Source: Deltaproteobacteria bacterium
GTDB taxonomy: Bacteria; Desulfobacterota; Desulfobulbia; Desulfobulbales; Desulfurivibrionaceae
Assembly (NCBI GenBank): GCA_021802775.1
Contig: JAJZRJ010000025.1
Location: 1 to 37,172 of the forward strand
Direction of reading: 5' to 3'
Length of the DNA stretch: 37,172 bases
The position numbers and the translations under genes are program-made. The notes under the pieces are model-generated. The model was not told where the DNA came from, searched no databases, and saw only the letters and a program-made list of their open reading frames with translations. Below are positions 8,390 to 16,636 of this stretch, one piece after another. The number at the start of each line of letters is the position of its first letter. Within the stretch, counting starts at the first letter, position 1.

Positions 8390-10528
8390 TTACGGCAGGA
8401 TCCCGCGGTAGTTGAAGGTGCTCAGGCGCTGGCGCGGCGGCTTGGCGAGAGTACGCAGCAACTGCGCCGCGTCGCGCAGGGTAAGCGCCATGAGTGAGAG
8501 ATCGACCACCCCGTAGCCGATGCCCAGGGCAGCCAATTCCGCCTGGAACGCCAGCAGGGAAAAGGGTTGCTGGGCCACGGCCACGGTCTGGCCAAAGGAT
8601 TTTTTCAGTTCGAAGACCTCGTTCTTGGGGCTCACAAACGGTTGGTCGTAGCGGAAGAAGCGCGGCATAAGCCGGGCGGTGAAGAGCGGCGGCCGGCCAT
8701 AGACCGTGAGTCCCAATGCCCCGGCCCTGGCGCCGGCCAAGGCGACCAGCGATTCGCGGTCGATCTCCACCGCGGCCTCTACCGTGGCCAACCCCATCCC
8801 GGTCAACACCCGCTGACTCAGGGAATTGAGCACATTGAGCCGGTAGTCGCCGTGCAGGCCGGCCGATGCCACGCCGCCGTGCCCACTGCGGCCCGGCGGC
8901 CGACGCGGTCCCTTCCCAGCAAAGAACCTCACCTGGCTCACATGACTGAGCTGCCATGCCGCAAAGCCACTGTCGCGCAGGGATGTCACGGCCTTGGCGT
9001 AAAAAGGCAGCTCCGCCTCCAGAATCACCGGCGGCAATGCCCAGATCAGCTTCTGCTTGAGCGGCGCCAGCGCCCGCCCGAGTTTCTGGTATTGGGCATG
9101 GGTCTCCGGCGTAAGCTGGGCCACCACCGCAGCCACCTCGGCGGGCAACCGCTGGTTGAGCAGCCGCAGGTCATCCACCTTGAGCCAGAGCGGCAAGGCG
9201 GCCTCGGCTGATGCTCGCCTCTTCGTGCCCGCCGGCTTGGCCGGCGCCTTGGCCCGGTTGATCCTCAGGCGGCCGAGGATCGCCGCCACCTCTTTGGGTT
9301 CGGCCAGCCGTGCCGCCACCTTGGCAAAGGGGCGCGGGTCAATGGCGTGCCGTCCGGCAGCCAAGGCCCGGCGCTCCGAGACATCAACCTTGTAGAGGCT
9401 GTCGCCGGGTTGCGCAGGGCCGCTGACCATGAGTTCCACCCGCGTGCCGGCCGCCGCCTCGCTCACGGGCTTCCCCTGCACCCGCAGTTCCTTCAGGGTG
9501 AAACCTTGGCGCTCGCCGCTGCCCTCGCCGTGGAGGCGCAGGCGGTCGGCGCTCCGCACCGCATCCCGCAGCAGGAGCACGGCCCGGCTGCCTTTGACCC
9601 GTTCGACCTTGCCTAAAAAAATGCCGATGTTGCCGGAGTGCTGGGGGGTGACGATCCCGTCCGGCTGCGAGGTGCGGAAGTAGCCGACCGTAGCCTTGCG
9701 GCCCATGGCCTGCCCCAGCATCGCCTCGGCCTCGGTGAGCGCCGCCTCGTCACCCCGGTGGTCGAGGGCCAGCCGGTAGGCCGCCACCACCTGCGTCACG
9801 TACCGGGCGCTGCGCATGCGCCCCTCGATCTTGAGCGATCCCACTCCGGCGGCCTTGAGTTCGGACAACAGACGCAACGCCGAGAGATCGTTCATGGAAA
9901 AGAGATAGCCGCCCTCTTTCTTTGTTCCCTGCCAGGTATAGCGCCGGCGGCAGGGCTGGACACAGCGGCCGCGCAGCCCGCTCTTGCCCCCAAGATAGGA
10001 GCTGAAGAGACAGAGGCCGGAATAGCTGAAGCACATGGCGCCCTGGACAAAGACCTCCAGTTCCACCGGGCTCTGCCGCCGGAAGTGGCGAATCTCCTCC
10101 AGGGTCACCTCGCGGGCCAGCACCACCCGCTGAAAGCCCATGCCGGCGAAATGCTGCACTGCCATGGAGTTGTGGGCACCCATCAGGGTACTGGCATGAA
10201 GGCGCAACCGCGGAAAATGCTCGCGGGCCAGGCCATAGATGCCGAGGTCCTGGATGATCACCGCATCCACGGCCAGCGCATCGAGCGCGGCCAGCAGTTT
10301 CACCGCCTCGGCGATCTCCGTTTCCTTCATCAGGCTGTTCATGGCCGCATAGACCTTGACCCCACGGCCATGGGCATGGTCGATCATCGCCGCGACCTCG
10401 GCCAGGGAGAACTGCTTGGCCAGCGCCCGGGCATTGAGGGCCGGCGCGCCGATGTAGACCGCATCCGCCCCGGCCGCCACCGCCGCGCTGAAAGCCTCCA
10501 GGCTGCCCGCCGGCGCCAGCAGTTCCAT
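8390..10528 (-). CDS. Peptidase U32 family protein (RlhA/TrhP-type)
   Basis: A 712-residue U32-family protein. The N-terminal half is the TIM-barrel-like U32 domain beginning MELLAPAGSLEAF. It carries the family signature EVFVQGAMCFSYSGLC (about residues 162-177) and further cysteines in the following CVQPC segment, a set that can hold an iron-sulphur cluster. The C-terminal half is the longer extension seen in the RlhA-like branch. E. coli U32 proteins characterised so far act in prephenate-dependent hydroxylation of 23S rRNA (RlhA) or tRNA (TrhP), or in ubiquinone hydroxylation (UbiU/V), not collagen digestion. An RNA-hydroxylation role is therefore the best guess. The start at 10528 has AGGAGA upstream; ATG at 10558, overlapping the rhomboid stop, is the alternative. 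It is last in a leftward cluster. Confidence 0.85.
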   Translation of the reverse strand: MELLAPAGSLEAFSAAVAAGADAVYIGAPALNARALAKQFSLAEVAAMIDHAHGRGVKVYAAMNSLMKETEIAEAVKLLAALDALAVDAVIIQDLGIYGLAREHFPRLRLHASTLMGAHNSMAVQHFAGMGFQRVVLAREVTLEEIRHFRRQSPVELEVFVQGAMCFSYSGLCLFSSYLGGKSGLRGRCVQPCRRRYTWQGTKKEGGYLFSMNDLSALRLLSELKAAGVGSLKIEGRMRSARYVTQVVAAYRLALDHRGDEAALTEAEAMLGQAMGRKATVGYFRTSQPDGIVTPQHSGNIGIFLGKVERVKGSRAVLLLRDAVRSADRLRLHGEGSGERQGFTLKELRVQGKPVSEAAAGTRVELMVSGPAQPGDSLYKVDVSERRALAAGRHAIDPRPFAKVAARLAEPKEVAAILGRLRINRAKAPAKPAGTKRRASAEAALPLWLKVDDLRLLNQRLPAEVAAVVAQLTPETHAQYQKLGRALAPLKQKLIWALPPVILEAELPFYAKAVTSLRDSGFAAWQLSHVSQVRFFAGKGPRRPPGRSGHGGVASAGLHGDYRLNVLNSLSQRVLTGMGLATVEAAVEIDRESLVALAGARAGALGLTVYGRPPLFTARLMPRFFRYDQPFVSPKNEVFELKKSFGQTVAVAQQPFSLLAFQAELAALGIGYGVVDLSLMALTLRDAAQLLRTLAKPPRQRLSTFNYRGILP

Positions 10529-10554
10529 GGACGATCTCTCCTGCGGCATGCGGC

Positions 10555-11250
10555 TCATGCCTTGCCCTCGCCGGCAAAAAAGCGCCAGCGCCGGAAGTTG
10601 CGGACAAAGAAACGCACCAGCACTATGCCGCCGACAAAGCCGCCGATATGCGCCCACCAGGCCACGCCGCCCTCGCCGGCGCCACCGGTGGCAATCTGCT
10701 GCATGGTGCCCTGCAGAAACTGGAGGAAAAACCAGAAGCCGATGAAAAAAATTGCCGGCACCTCAAGAAGATAAAAGAAGATGAAAATCGGCACGAAGGT
10801 AAGGATGCGGGCACCGGGGAAGAGCAGAAAATAGGCGCCGAGCACGCCGGCAATGGCGCCGCTCGCGCCGATCATCGGCACCGTGGCCCGCGGCGCCGAC
10901 CAGGTCTGGACCACCACCGCCGCCACCCCGCAGAGGAGGTAGAAAAGCAGATACCGGCCGTGGCCCATGCGGTCCTCGACGTTGTCGCCAAAGACCCACA
11001 GCATCCACATATTGGCCAGGATATGAAGCAGGTTGCCGTGCAGAAACATGGAGGTCACGACCGGCAGCAGCGGCGGGCCTTCGCCGTCGAAAAATCGGGC
11101 CGGGATGAAGCCGTAGTCGTAAAAGAAGGCCTCCATCCCGTCGCGTCCCAGGGTGAGCTGATAGAGAAAGACCAGCGCATTGATGCCGATGAGCAGGAGA
11201 TTCACCGCCGGAAAACGATCGGCAGGCACATCGTCTTTTAATGGAAACAT
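10555..11250 (-). CDS. Rhomboid-family intramembrane serine protease
   Basis: A 231-residue polytopic membrane protein with the rhomboid catalytic pair: serine in GASGAIAG (about residue 130) and histidine in WWAHIGGFVGG (about residue 200). HGNLLHILANMWMLWVFG is the typical helix-2 signature. About six hydrophobic helices are visible, with an unusually aromatic stretch (FVPIFIFFYLLEVPAIFF) between the catalytic helices. Rhomboids cleave transmembrane substrates inside the inner membrane; the substrate here is unknown. The gene starts five bases after the histidine-kinase stop, and its stop overlaps a possible ATG of the U32 gene. The three are probably co-transcribed. Confidence 0.92.
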   Translation of the reverse strand: MFPLKDDVPADRFPAVNLLLIGINALVFLYQLTLGRDGMEAFFYDYGFIPARFFDGEGPPLLPVVTSMFLHGNLLHILANMWMLWVFGDNVEDRMGHGRYLLFYLLCGVAAVVVQTWSAPRATVPMIGASGAIAGVLGAYFLLFPGARILTFVPIFIFFYLLEVPAIFFIGFWFFLQFLQGTMQQIATGGAGEGGVAWWAHIGGFVGGIVLVRFFVRNFRRWRFFAGEGKA

Positions 11251-11255
11251 GGCAC

Positions 11256-12659
11256 CTAGCCCTGCCGGGCCGTGTCATCACCGGCGCCTTCCGGCAGCGG
11301 CAGGATGAAGTAGAAGTTGTTGCCCTCCTCGGTCGGTTCGTAGCCCACCATGCCGCCGTGAATCTCCACCACGTGCTTGACAAAGGCGAGGCCATGGCCG
11401 GTGCCGGGCTCCTCCTTGCCGCGTTCACCGCGGAAGCCTTCCTTGTAAATGGAGCCGGCCTCCTCCGGGCTCAAATGGCGGCCGGTGGTGAAGACATTGA
11501 ACTTGATGGCGTCCTTGCCGGGGCCGAAAAAATCGTGCATAAATTCACGGCCATAGGCCATGGCCCGCTTTCGGTTGCCCCGGCGATCGGCGACCTCGTC
11601 GGTATACTTCACCGCGTTGGAAAAGAGGTTGGCATAGACCTGGGAAAGGAGCCCCACGTCGACCTGGAGCGGAATCTCCTCATCGATCATGTCGCGGGGC
11701 TGCTCGATGCGGATACCACGATGCGCCAGCCTACTGAGGTAATGTTCGAGCTGGGGGATGATGATCTCCTTTTCAATGGAACAGCTCTTGGGCCGCAACA
11801 CCAGGTGCCCTTTGCGGAAATGGTCACGCCGGAACAGACTTTCGAGAAAAAGGCTGTAGTGGGCGTGGTGCTCCTGAAGTTCATGGTGATTGGCCGAGAG
11901 ATCGTCGTAGAGGGTGGTCAACCGCTGGCTGAGGTCGTCGCAGGCCGCCCCCTCCGGTTTCGCCGCGGCCTTGAATTCTTCGAAACGCGCCTTCACCTCC
12001 TCCAGTTCCTTGATCCGCTTGCGGAGCTGGTTGAAGAGATGCTTGAAATACATGTTGGGGGTGATGACGTTGTGCTCGATGTCCATCACCAGGTTGTTGA
12101 TGAATTTGAGGTGGCGGATGTTCTGCTGGGCGATGAAGCGGTTGTGGAGGTTGTAACCGATACGGTTCGAGTATTTGCGCAGGAAGAAACGGTCGGCAGT
12201 GCTGAGCCGCGAGGCCGGATAGACCTCCAACATGCCGAGGACCATATCGGTCAGCTCCCGCCGGCCCTCGCCGTCCTGGGCAGCGGAAGGCTTGCGGTGA
12301 ATCGGCACGAAACAGGAGGCGCCGACTTCGTAGGTGGCGCAGGTCAAACGCAGCGAGGGAGGGGCATCCTGGGGTGGCTTGAGAAGATCGGTTTTGCTGT
12401 CGCACACCAGTTGCAGATGCTGGCGGGCCTGGTCGAGCACGTAGAGACGGCTCTCGACACCGAGGAACTCCCGGAGCGCGACCACGCAGACCCGGTAGAA
12501 ATCCTCCATGCCATCGTATTCCTGCGCCAGATCGAAAAAGGTGCGGAGCAGGGCATGCTGCTGTTCGGAAAAACCGTAGCGCCGGTAGCTCTCGCTCTTT
12601 TCGCGAATACGCTGCCGGATACGCTCCAGGGCCGCGCTGTCTTCCCCTCTCGGCTCCAT
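11256..12659 (-). CDS. Soluble histidine-kinase-like protein with GAF-like sensor
   Basis: A 467-residue protein without membrane segments. Residues about 35-180 look like a GAF-type sensor. The phosphoacceptor-like box is EHNVITPN (H196). A coiled, charged region (about 210-270) separates it from an HATPase domain with a good N box (N344 to N348, NLFSNAVKY) and a G2-like box, GTGHGLAFVKH (about 419-429). Where the G1 box DxGxG should be, the protein reads TTGRH (about 391-395), so the ATP-contacting aspartate is missing. It may be a weak kinase, a phosphatase or a pseudokinase. No response regulator is encoded in the window. It lies 20 bases downstream of pyrR and five bases upstream of the rhomboid gene. 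Confidence 0.75.
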   Translation of the reverse strand: MEPRGEDSAALERIRQRIREKSESYRRYGFSEQQHALLRTFFDLAQEYDGMEDFYRVCVVALREFLGVESRLYVLDQARQHLQLVCDSKTDLLKPPQDAPPSLRLTCATYEVGASCFVPIHRKPSAAQDGEGRRELTDMVLGMLEVYPASRLSTADRFFLRKYSNRIGYNLHNRFIAQQNIRHLKFINNLVMDIEHNVITPNMYFKHLFNQLRKRIKELEEVKARFEEFKAAAKPEGAACDDLSQRLTTLYDDLSANHHELQEHHAHYSLFLESLFRRDHFRKGHLVLRPKSCSIEKEIIIPQLEHYLSRLAHRGIRIEQPRDMIDEEIPLQVDVGLLSQVYANLFSNAVKYTDEVADRRGNRKRAMAYGREFMHDFFGPGKDAIKFNVFTTGRHLSPEEAGSIYKEGFRGERGKEEPGTGHGLAFVKHVVEIHGGMVGYEPTEEGNNFYFILPLPEGAGDDTARQG

Positions 12660-12679
12660 CCTTCCGCCTCGTTCGGGTT

Positions 12680-13216
12680 CTACCGCTGCACCAACAGCAC
12701 CTCGTCGCTGCCATCATGCTCCCGTAGCAGCACATTGACATGCTCGTTGTCGCCCACCTGGATGTCCGCCCCCGTGTAATCGGGCTGGATCGGCAGTTCA
12801 CGGCCGCCACGGTCGACGAGAACAGCGAGCTGGATGCAGCGCGGCCGCCCCAGATCCATGATGGCGTCGAGGGCCGCGCGGATGGTGCGGCCGGTATAGA
12901 TGACATCGTCCACCAGCACCACCACCCGTTCCCCCAGGGGAAAATCGATATCGGTCTTTTTCAGCACCGGATTCTGGGTAGCGAGGCTCCAGTCGTCACG
13001 GTAGAGAGTAATGTCGAGGCTGCCGGTGGGCAGGGCGATTTTCTCCCGCTCCAGCACGATCCGCTGAAGGCGCTGGGCCAGATAGACGCCGCCGGTGTGG
13101 ATGCCGATCAGGGCGAGGTTCTCCACGCCGTGGTTGCTCTCGGCAATTTGCATGGCCATGCGGTTCAAGGACCGTTCGATGTCCTCCGCGCTCATCACCC
13201 GCGTCTTGCTTTCCAT
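12680..13216 (-). CDS. pyrR: PyrR: pyrimidine regulator / uracil phosphoribosyltransferase
   Basis: A 178-residue PyrR. The PRPP-binding loop VVLVDDVIYTGRTIRAALDAI lies at about 97-117, and the family segments LALIGIHTGGVYLAQRL and LVDRGGRELPI are present. PyrR binds uridine nucleotides. In Firmicutes it attenuates pyr operons by binding mRNA; many proteobacterial homologues lack that target and may act only as UPRTase. No pyr biosynthesis gene and no PyrR-binding leader is visible nearby. It follows purN by 89 bases, with GAGG ahead of the ATG. It heads the kinase-rhomboid-U32 group. Confidence 0.93.
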   Translation of the reverse strand: MESKTRVMSAEDIERSLNRMAMQIAESNHGVENLALIGIHTGGVYLAQRLQRIVLEREKIALPTGSLDITLYRDDWSLATQNPVLKKTDIDFPLGERVVVLVDDVIYTGRTIRAALDAIMDLGRPRCIQLAVLVDRGGRELPIQPDYTGADIQVGDNEHVNVLLREHDGSDEVLLVQR

Positions 13217-13305
13217 CGCCGCACCTCGTTCAGCCGTGGTCGGAAGGCCGATGCCATCCCGTACTGATTCAGCTTACCCCACCGAACCCGCTCCACTCAA
13301 GGGAA

Positions 13306-13878
13306 TTATAGCGAGGGCCAGAAGGAATCCACCCCGCGCGCGGCCACCAGATTGACGGCCTCCGGGTACGCCTCGCACTCGGCGGCAAAGACCTTGGCGG
13401 CAATGGCGCCGGGGGCGTCGCCTTCGGCCAAGGCCACGCACTTCTGCACCACGATCGGCCCCTCGTCGTAAATCTCGTTGGCGAAATGGACGGTGCAGCC
13501 GCTCACCTTCACCCCGCGGGCATGCACCGCCCGGTGCACCTTCATGCCGTACATGCCGGCCCCGCAGAAGGAGGGGATCAGCGAGGGATGGATGTTGAGC
13601 ACCGCGCGTTTCAAGCGGGCCGGCGGCTCGTAGAGCTTGAGGAAGCCGGCAAGCAGCACCAGATCGACTTTATATTCGTCGATCAGGGCGTTGATCGCGT
13701 CATTGCCCTTGGCAACAAAGGCGGGATAGCCGTAGTTCTTCGCCTTGGTGAGCCCCAGGGCGTCGGCGGTGTTCGAGATCACCACCACGATCTCGCCGGC
13801 CATGGTGCCGGCCTTGATGCGCTCGTGGAAATTGTCCAGGGTCCGGCCGGAGCCGGAAAGCAGTACGCCCAGGCGCAT
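13306..13878 (-). CDS. purN: Phosphoribosylglycinamide formyltransferase (GART)
   Basis: A 190-residue folate-dependent GAR transformylase, the third step of de novo purine synthesis. The N-terminal LLSGSGR phosphate-binding loop is present. The catalytic NIHPSLIPSF segment supplies the Asn-His pair, and HFANEIYDEGPIVVQ supplies the catalytic aspartate. The loop after HPSLIPS reads FCGAGMYG, unlike the KYPGxxxxx of E. coli, but is common in anaerobes. It starts three bases after the IMP cyclohydrolase stop, so the two are almost certainly translated together. Confidence 0.93.
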   Translation of the reverse strand: MRLGVLLSGSGRTLDNFHERIKAGTMAGEIVVVISNTADALGLTKAKNYGYPAFVAKGNDAINALIDEYKVDLVLLAGFLKLYEPPARLKRAVLNIHPSLIPSFCGAGMYGMKVHRAVHARGVKVSGCTVHFANEIYDEGPIVVQKCVALAEGDAPGAIAAKVFAAECEAYPEAVNLVAARGVDSFWPSL

Positions 13879-13881
13879 GGC

Positions 13882-14499
13882 TCACTCCGCGAAATAGGGG
13901 TTGGTCTCCACGTTCACCGTCTTGAGCCACTTGGTAATGGCGGTGTCGTAGGTGGAGGTCAGCTCGAAGACCTTGACCGCCAAACGGAAACGGGTCTTGA
14001 GCGTGGTGTTGCCGTGTTCCTTCAACTCTTTCAGGACCTGCGGATAGTCGGCCGGATCGACGATGACGGTGACGTCGTGAAAATTCTTGGCCGAGGAACG
14101 CAGCATGGTGGGGCCGCCGATGTCGATGTTCTCGATGGCATCGGCCAGGGTGCAGGCGGGATTGGCCACGGTCTTTTCAAAGGCATAGAGGTTGACCGCC
14201 ACAATGTCGATCGATTGCAGGCCATGCTGCTGCATCTGTTTGACGTGATCCGGATTGGTCTTCTGGGCGAGGATGCCGCCATGCACCTTGGGGTGCAGGG
14301 TCTTCACCCGGCCGTCGAGCATCTCGGGGAAACCGGTGAACTCGGCCACGTCCTTCACCTTGATGCCGCTCTCCCGCATCTTCTTGGCGGTGCCGCCGGT
14401 GGAGAGGATCTCGATCCCCAATTTCGTAAGCTCCCTGGCAAAATCCTCGATACCAGACTTGTCGGTCAGACTGATCAACGCGCGCTCTGCCTTTCTCAT
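13882..14499 (-). CDS. purH: Stand-alone IMP cyclohydrolase (PurH N-terminal domain only)
   Basis: A 205-residue protein that matches only the N-terminal IMP cyclohydrolase (MGS-like) half of PurH, which is normally about 520-530 residues. The key segments are present: [39 protein letters not shown] and [17 protein letters not shown]. It ends cleanly after the cyclohydrolase fold, with purN immediately following, so it is not a frameshifted bifunctional gene. It would close the inosine ring, making IMP from FAICAR. The AICAR transformylase activity must come from a separate gene outside the window. AAGGAG lies seven bases before the ATG. Confidence 0.9.
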   Translation of the reverse strand: MRKAERALISLTDKSGIEDFARELTKLGIEILSTGGTAKKMRESGIKVKDVAEFTGFPEMLDGRVKTLHPKVHGGILAQKTNPDHVKQMQQHGLQSIDIVAVNLYAFEKTVANPACTLADAIENIDIGGPTMLRSSAKNFHDVTVIVDPADYPQVLKELKEHGNTTLKTRFRLAVKVFELTSTYDTAITKWLKTVNVETNPYFAE

Positions 14500-14565
14500 T
14501 CCCCTGCTCCTTTGCTGTTATGTCTGCCAACCGCAGGCTCCACGTCCCAGCGCCGTGGAGAATCG

Positions 14566-14958
14566 TCAATCCTTGCGGATGAATTTCTTGATCAGCCGCC
14601 GGTCGCGCTTGCCGGGGCGGGTGGGCGGCGGAATGATGCCGGCCTCCCGGCGCAGGCGCCGTTCCTCGCGCATTGCCTCCCGTTGACGCGCACTCGCTTC
14701 GGTATCGCTGTAGAGCTGTTGGGCCTCGGGCGCCGACAGGCGCCGGGAAGACAGCCCCAGCACCGTCACCACGAACTCGCAGGGTCCTTTCCGGACCCGG
14801 ACCTCCTCGCCCACGCCAATGGCGCGGGCGGGCTTGACGCGGTCGCCGGCCACACGCACCTTGCCGCCGGCCACGGCCTCGGCCGCCTGGGAGCGGGTCT
14901 TGAAAAAACGGGCCGCCCAGAGCCACTTGTCGATGCGGATCTTCTCGTCTGCGTTCAT
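14566..14958 (-). CDS. hslR: Hsp15-like S4-domain RNA-binding protein
   Basis: A 130-residue protein with an S4 RNA-binding domain (IRIDKWLWAARFFKTRSQAAEAV, about 6-28, then GGKVRVAGDRVKPARAI) and a basic C-terminal tail. The order and the SAPEAQQLYSDTEAS segment match HslR/Hsp15, the ribosome-associated heat-shock protein that binds stalled 50S subunits carrying peptidyl-tRNA. The start at 14958 fits the family; the in-frame ATG at 14991 would add 11 unrelated residues. No strong SD is seen. It is the first gene of the leftward purH-purN-pyrR cluster and is divergent from folE2. Confidence 0.9.
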   Translation of the reverse strand: MNADEKIRIDKWLWAARFFKTRSQAAEAVAGGKVRVAGDRVKPARAIGVGEEVRVRKGPCEFVVTVLGLSSRRLSAPEAQQLYSDTEASARQREAMREERRLRREAGIIPPPTRPGKRDRRLIKKFIRKD

Positions 14959-15122
14959 CCCAAGCCCGTCACCTTGCCGGAACAGCATCAAAACCTACCA
15001 TACTTCACGTCGTTCGGCTACGCTCTTCTCGGACCGCAGCCCCGCGGACAACCAATCGTTTTTACGGTGGAAAAACACCTTTGACTTTAAGAAGCGGAGA
15101 AAACCGGGTATAAGAGCTCACC

Positions 15123-15860
15123 ATGGAACTCAAAAGCGTCGGCATCAAGGACATCCGCTACCCCATCACCGTGCGGGAAAAATCCGGCGGCTTGCAGCAG
15201 ACCGTGGCCACCATCGACCTCCAGGTCAACCTGCCCCGCGAATACCGCGACAGCTGTGTTTCCGCCTTCATCGAGGTGCTGAACAAGCATCAGGACGAGA
15301 TGAGCAACCGCATCTTCCGCCGCCTGCTGGTTGAGGTCAAGGAACGACTACGGTCCGAATCCGCCCACGTCGAGATGACCTTCCCCTATTTCATTGAAAA
15401 AAAAGCGCCGGTCAGCGGCACGCCGAGCCTGATGGAATACACCTGCCGTTTCACCGGCGGCGTCGGCCAGGACGAGGATTTCATGCTCTCGGTCTGGGTG
15501 CCGATCACCACGCTCTGCCCCTGCTCCAAGGAAATCAGCGAGATGGGGGCCCACAATCAGCGCGGCGAGGTGAACCTGAACGTCAAGTACACCGACTTCA
15601 TCTGGCTGGAGGAGCTCATCGCCATGGCCGAGTCCGGCGCCTCCTGCGAGGTTTTTGCCTTGCTCAAGCGGCCGGACGAAAAATTTGTCACCGAGCGGGC
15701 CTACGACAACCCGATGTTCGTCGAGGATGTGGTGCGCAAGGTGGCGGAAACCGCCCTGGCTCACCCGCACATTGACTGGTTTTCGGTGGGCGTCGAGAGC
15801 TTCGAATCGATTCACAAGCACAGCGCTTACGCCTACGTGGACAGCGACGAACTCCGCTGA
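15123..15860 (+). CDS. folE2: GTP cyclohydrolase I type B (FolE2)
   Basis: A 245-residue FolE2 (GCYH-IB), which converts GTP to dihydroneopterin triphosphate for folate and queuosine-type pathways. Diagnostic segments are VWVPITTLCPCSKEIS (conserved Cys near residue 138) and MGAHNQRGEVN, then the C-terminal HIDWFSVGVESFESIHKHSAYA. FolE2 differs from zinc-dependent FolE in accepting other divalent metals. A TATAAG hexamer at 15109-15114 is very close to the ATG and lacks a -35 at normal distance. The transcription start is therefore unclear. It is the only rightward gene between 8390 and the right edge. Confidence 0.96.
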   Translation: MELKSVGIKDIRYPITVREKSGGLQQTVATIDLQVNLPREYRDSCVSAFIEVLNKHQDEMSNRIFRRLLVEVKERLRSESAHVEMTFPYFIEKKAPVSGTPSLMEYTCRFTGGVGQDEDFMLSVWVPITTLCPCSKEISEMGAHNQRGEVNLNVKYTDFIWLEELIAMAESGASCEVFALLKRPDEKFVTERAYDNPMFVEDVVRKVAETALAHPHIDWFSVGVESFESIHKHSAYAYVDSDELR

Positions 15861-15945
15861 TTGCGTTGGCGATCAATTCCGGCCACCCCGAAAAAGAGAG
15901 ACGCCGGTCGGCGGCCCGCTCTCCTTGACCGGGTTGAACGGAAGA
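15861..15945. other. Convergent gap between folE2 and nadD
   Basis: This 85-base gap contains an imperfect GC-rich hairpin: GAGAG near 15896 with CTCTC near 15920, and an inner GCCG-GT-CGGC. There is no T-run. It may reduce read-through between the converging transcripts. Confidence 0.3.
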
Positions 15946-16629
15946 TTACGCCGCAGGAGGGGACGTCCGGTAGAGCCCATGAAGCCTGATGTAGGCAGCT
16001 ACCGGTGCCGGCACCAGATCCGCAATGGCTTCGCCATGGGCAATCCGTTGCCTGATCCGCGAGGAGGAGACCACGATACTCGCCATGGCCAGGGCATGGA
16101 TGCGGCCGCGGCCTTCTTCCTGCACCCAGCAGCCCTCCCCCTCCTGTCGGAAAAAAGGCAGCTCGATGGCGATGAAATCGGCCAGCCCGACCCCGCCACC
16201 ATCCGGCCGTTCGACCACCAGAAACTCGGCGTAACGGAAGAGTCCGGCATATTCCTTCCAGGAGGTGATCTCGCGGAAGGCATCCATGCCGATGCAGAAG
16301 AAGAGGCGCACCCCTTCCCCCAGCTGCTGGCGCAGCTCTTTCAGGGTATCGATGCTGTAGGAGGGGCCGGGCCGGTCCCGCTCCATCTCCGAGATGGCAA
16401 AGCCTGCCTGGCCGGCCAGAGCAAGGCGGAGCATGGCAACCCGGTCGCCGAAAGGGGCCAGAGGCGAACGGAGCTTGTGAGGTGGCGAGGCTGCGGGGAT
16501 GAAGAGCACGGTGTCGAGGGCGAAGCGCTCACGCGCCGCCGCGGCAATGGCGAGATGGCCCATGTGCACCGGATCGAAGGTCCCCCCCAGGATGCCGACG
16601 CGACTGCCCAGCGAGGCGGGATGGTCCAT
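15946..16629 (-). CDS. nadD: Nicotinate-nucleotide adenylyltransferase
   Basis: A 227-residue NadD, which adenylates nicotinate mononucleotide in NAD synthesis. The nucleotidyltransferase signature GGTFDPVHMGHL (about 15-26) includes the HxGH-type motif; PAASPPHK follows, and the C-terminal SSSRIRQRI matches the ISSTxIR motif. The start at 16629 is seven bases after the proA stop. nadD following proB-proA-obgE is a common bacterial arrangement. It is the last gene of the long leftward array. Confidence 0.95.
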   Translation of the reverse strand: MDHPASLGSRVGILGGTFDPVHMGHLAIAAAARERFALDTVLFIPAASPPHKLRSPLAPFGDRVAMLRLALAGQAGFAISEMERDRPGPSYSIDTLKELRQQLGEGVRLFFCIGMDAFREITSWKEYAGLFRYAEFLVVERPDGGGVGLADFIAIELPFFRQEGEGCWVQEEGRGRIHALAMASIVVSSSRIRQRIAHGEAIADLVPAPVAAYIRLHGLYRTSPPAA

Positions 16630-16636
16630 GATCGGC

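Noticed and set aside
8390-10528. Collagenase function for the U32 protein
   Set aside because: That label comes from one early report. Characterised bacterial members are RNA- or quinone-hydroxylation proteins, and no protease site is visible.
12160-12180. tRNA T-loop-like GGTTCGAGT
   Set aside because: It lies inside the kinase-like gene, and no acceptor or anticodon stems can be drawn around it.
15868-15885. Third copy of the hairpin element (shared ATCAATTCCGGC)
   Set aside because: Only about 12 bases match and the flanks do not align. This is likely chance.
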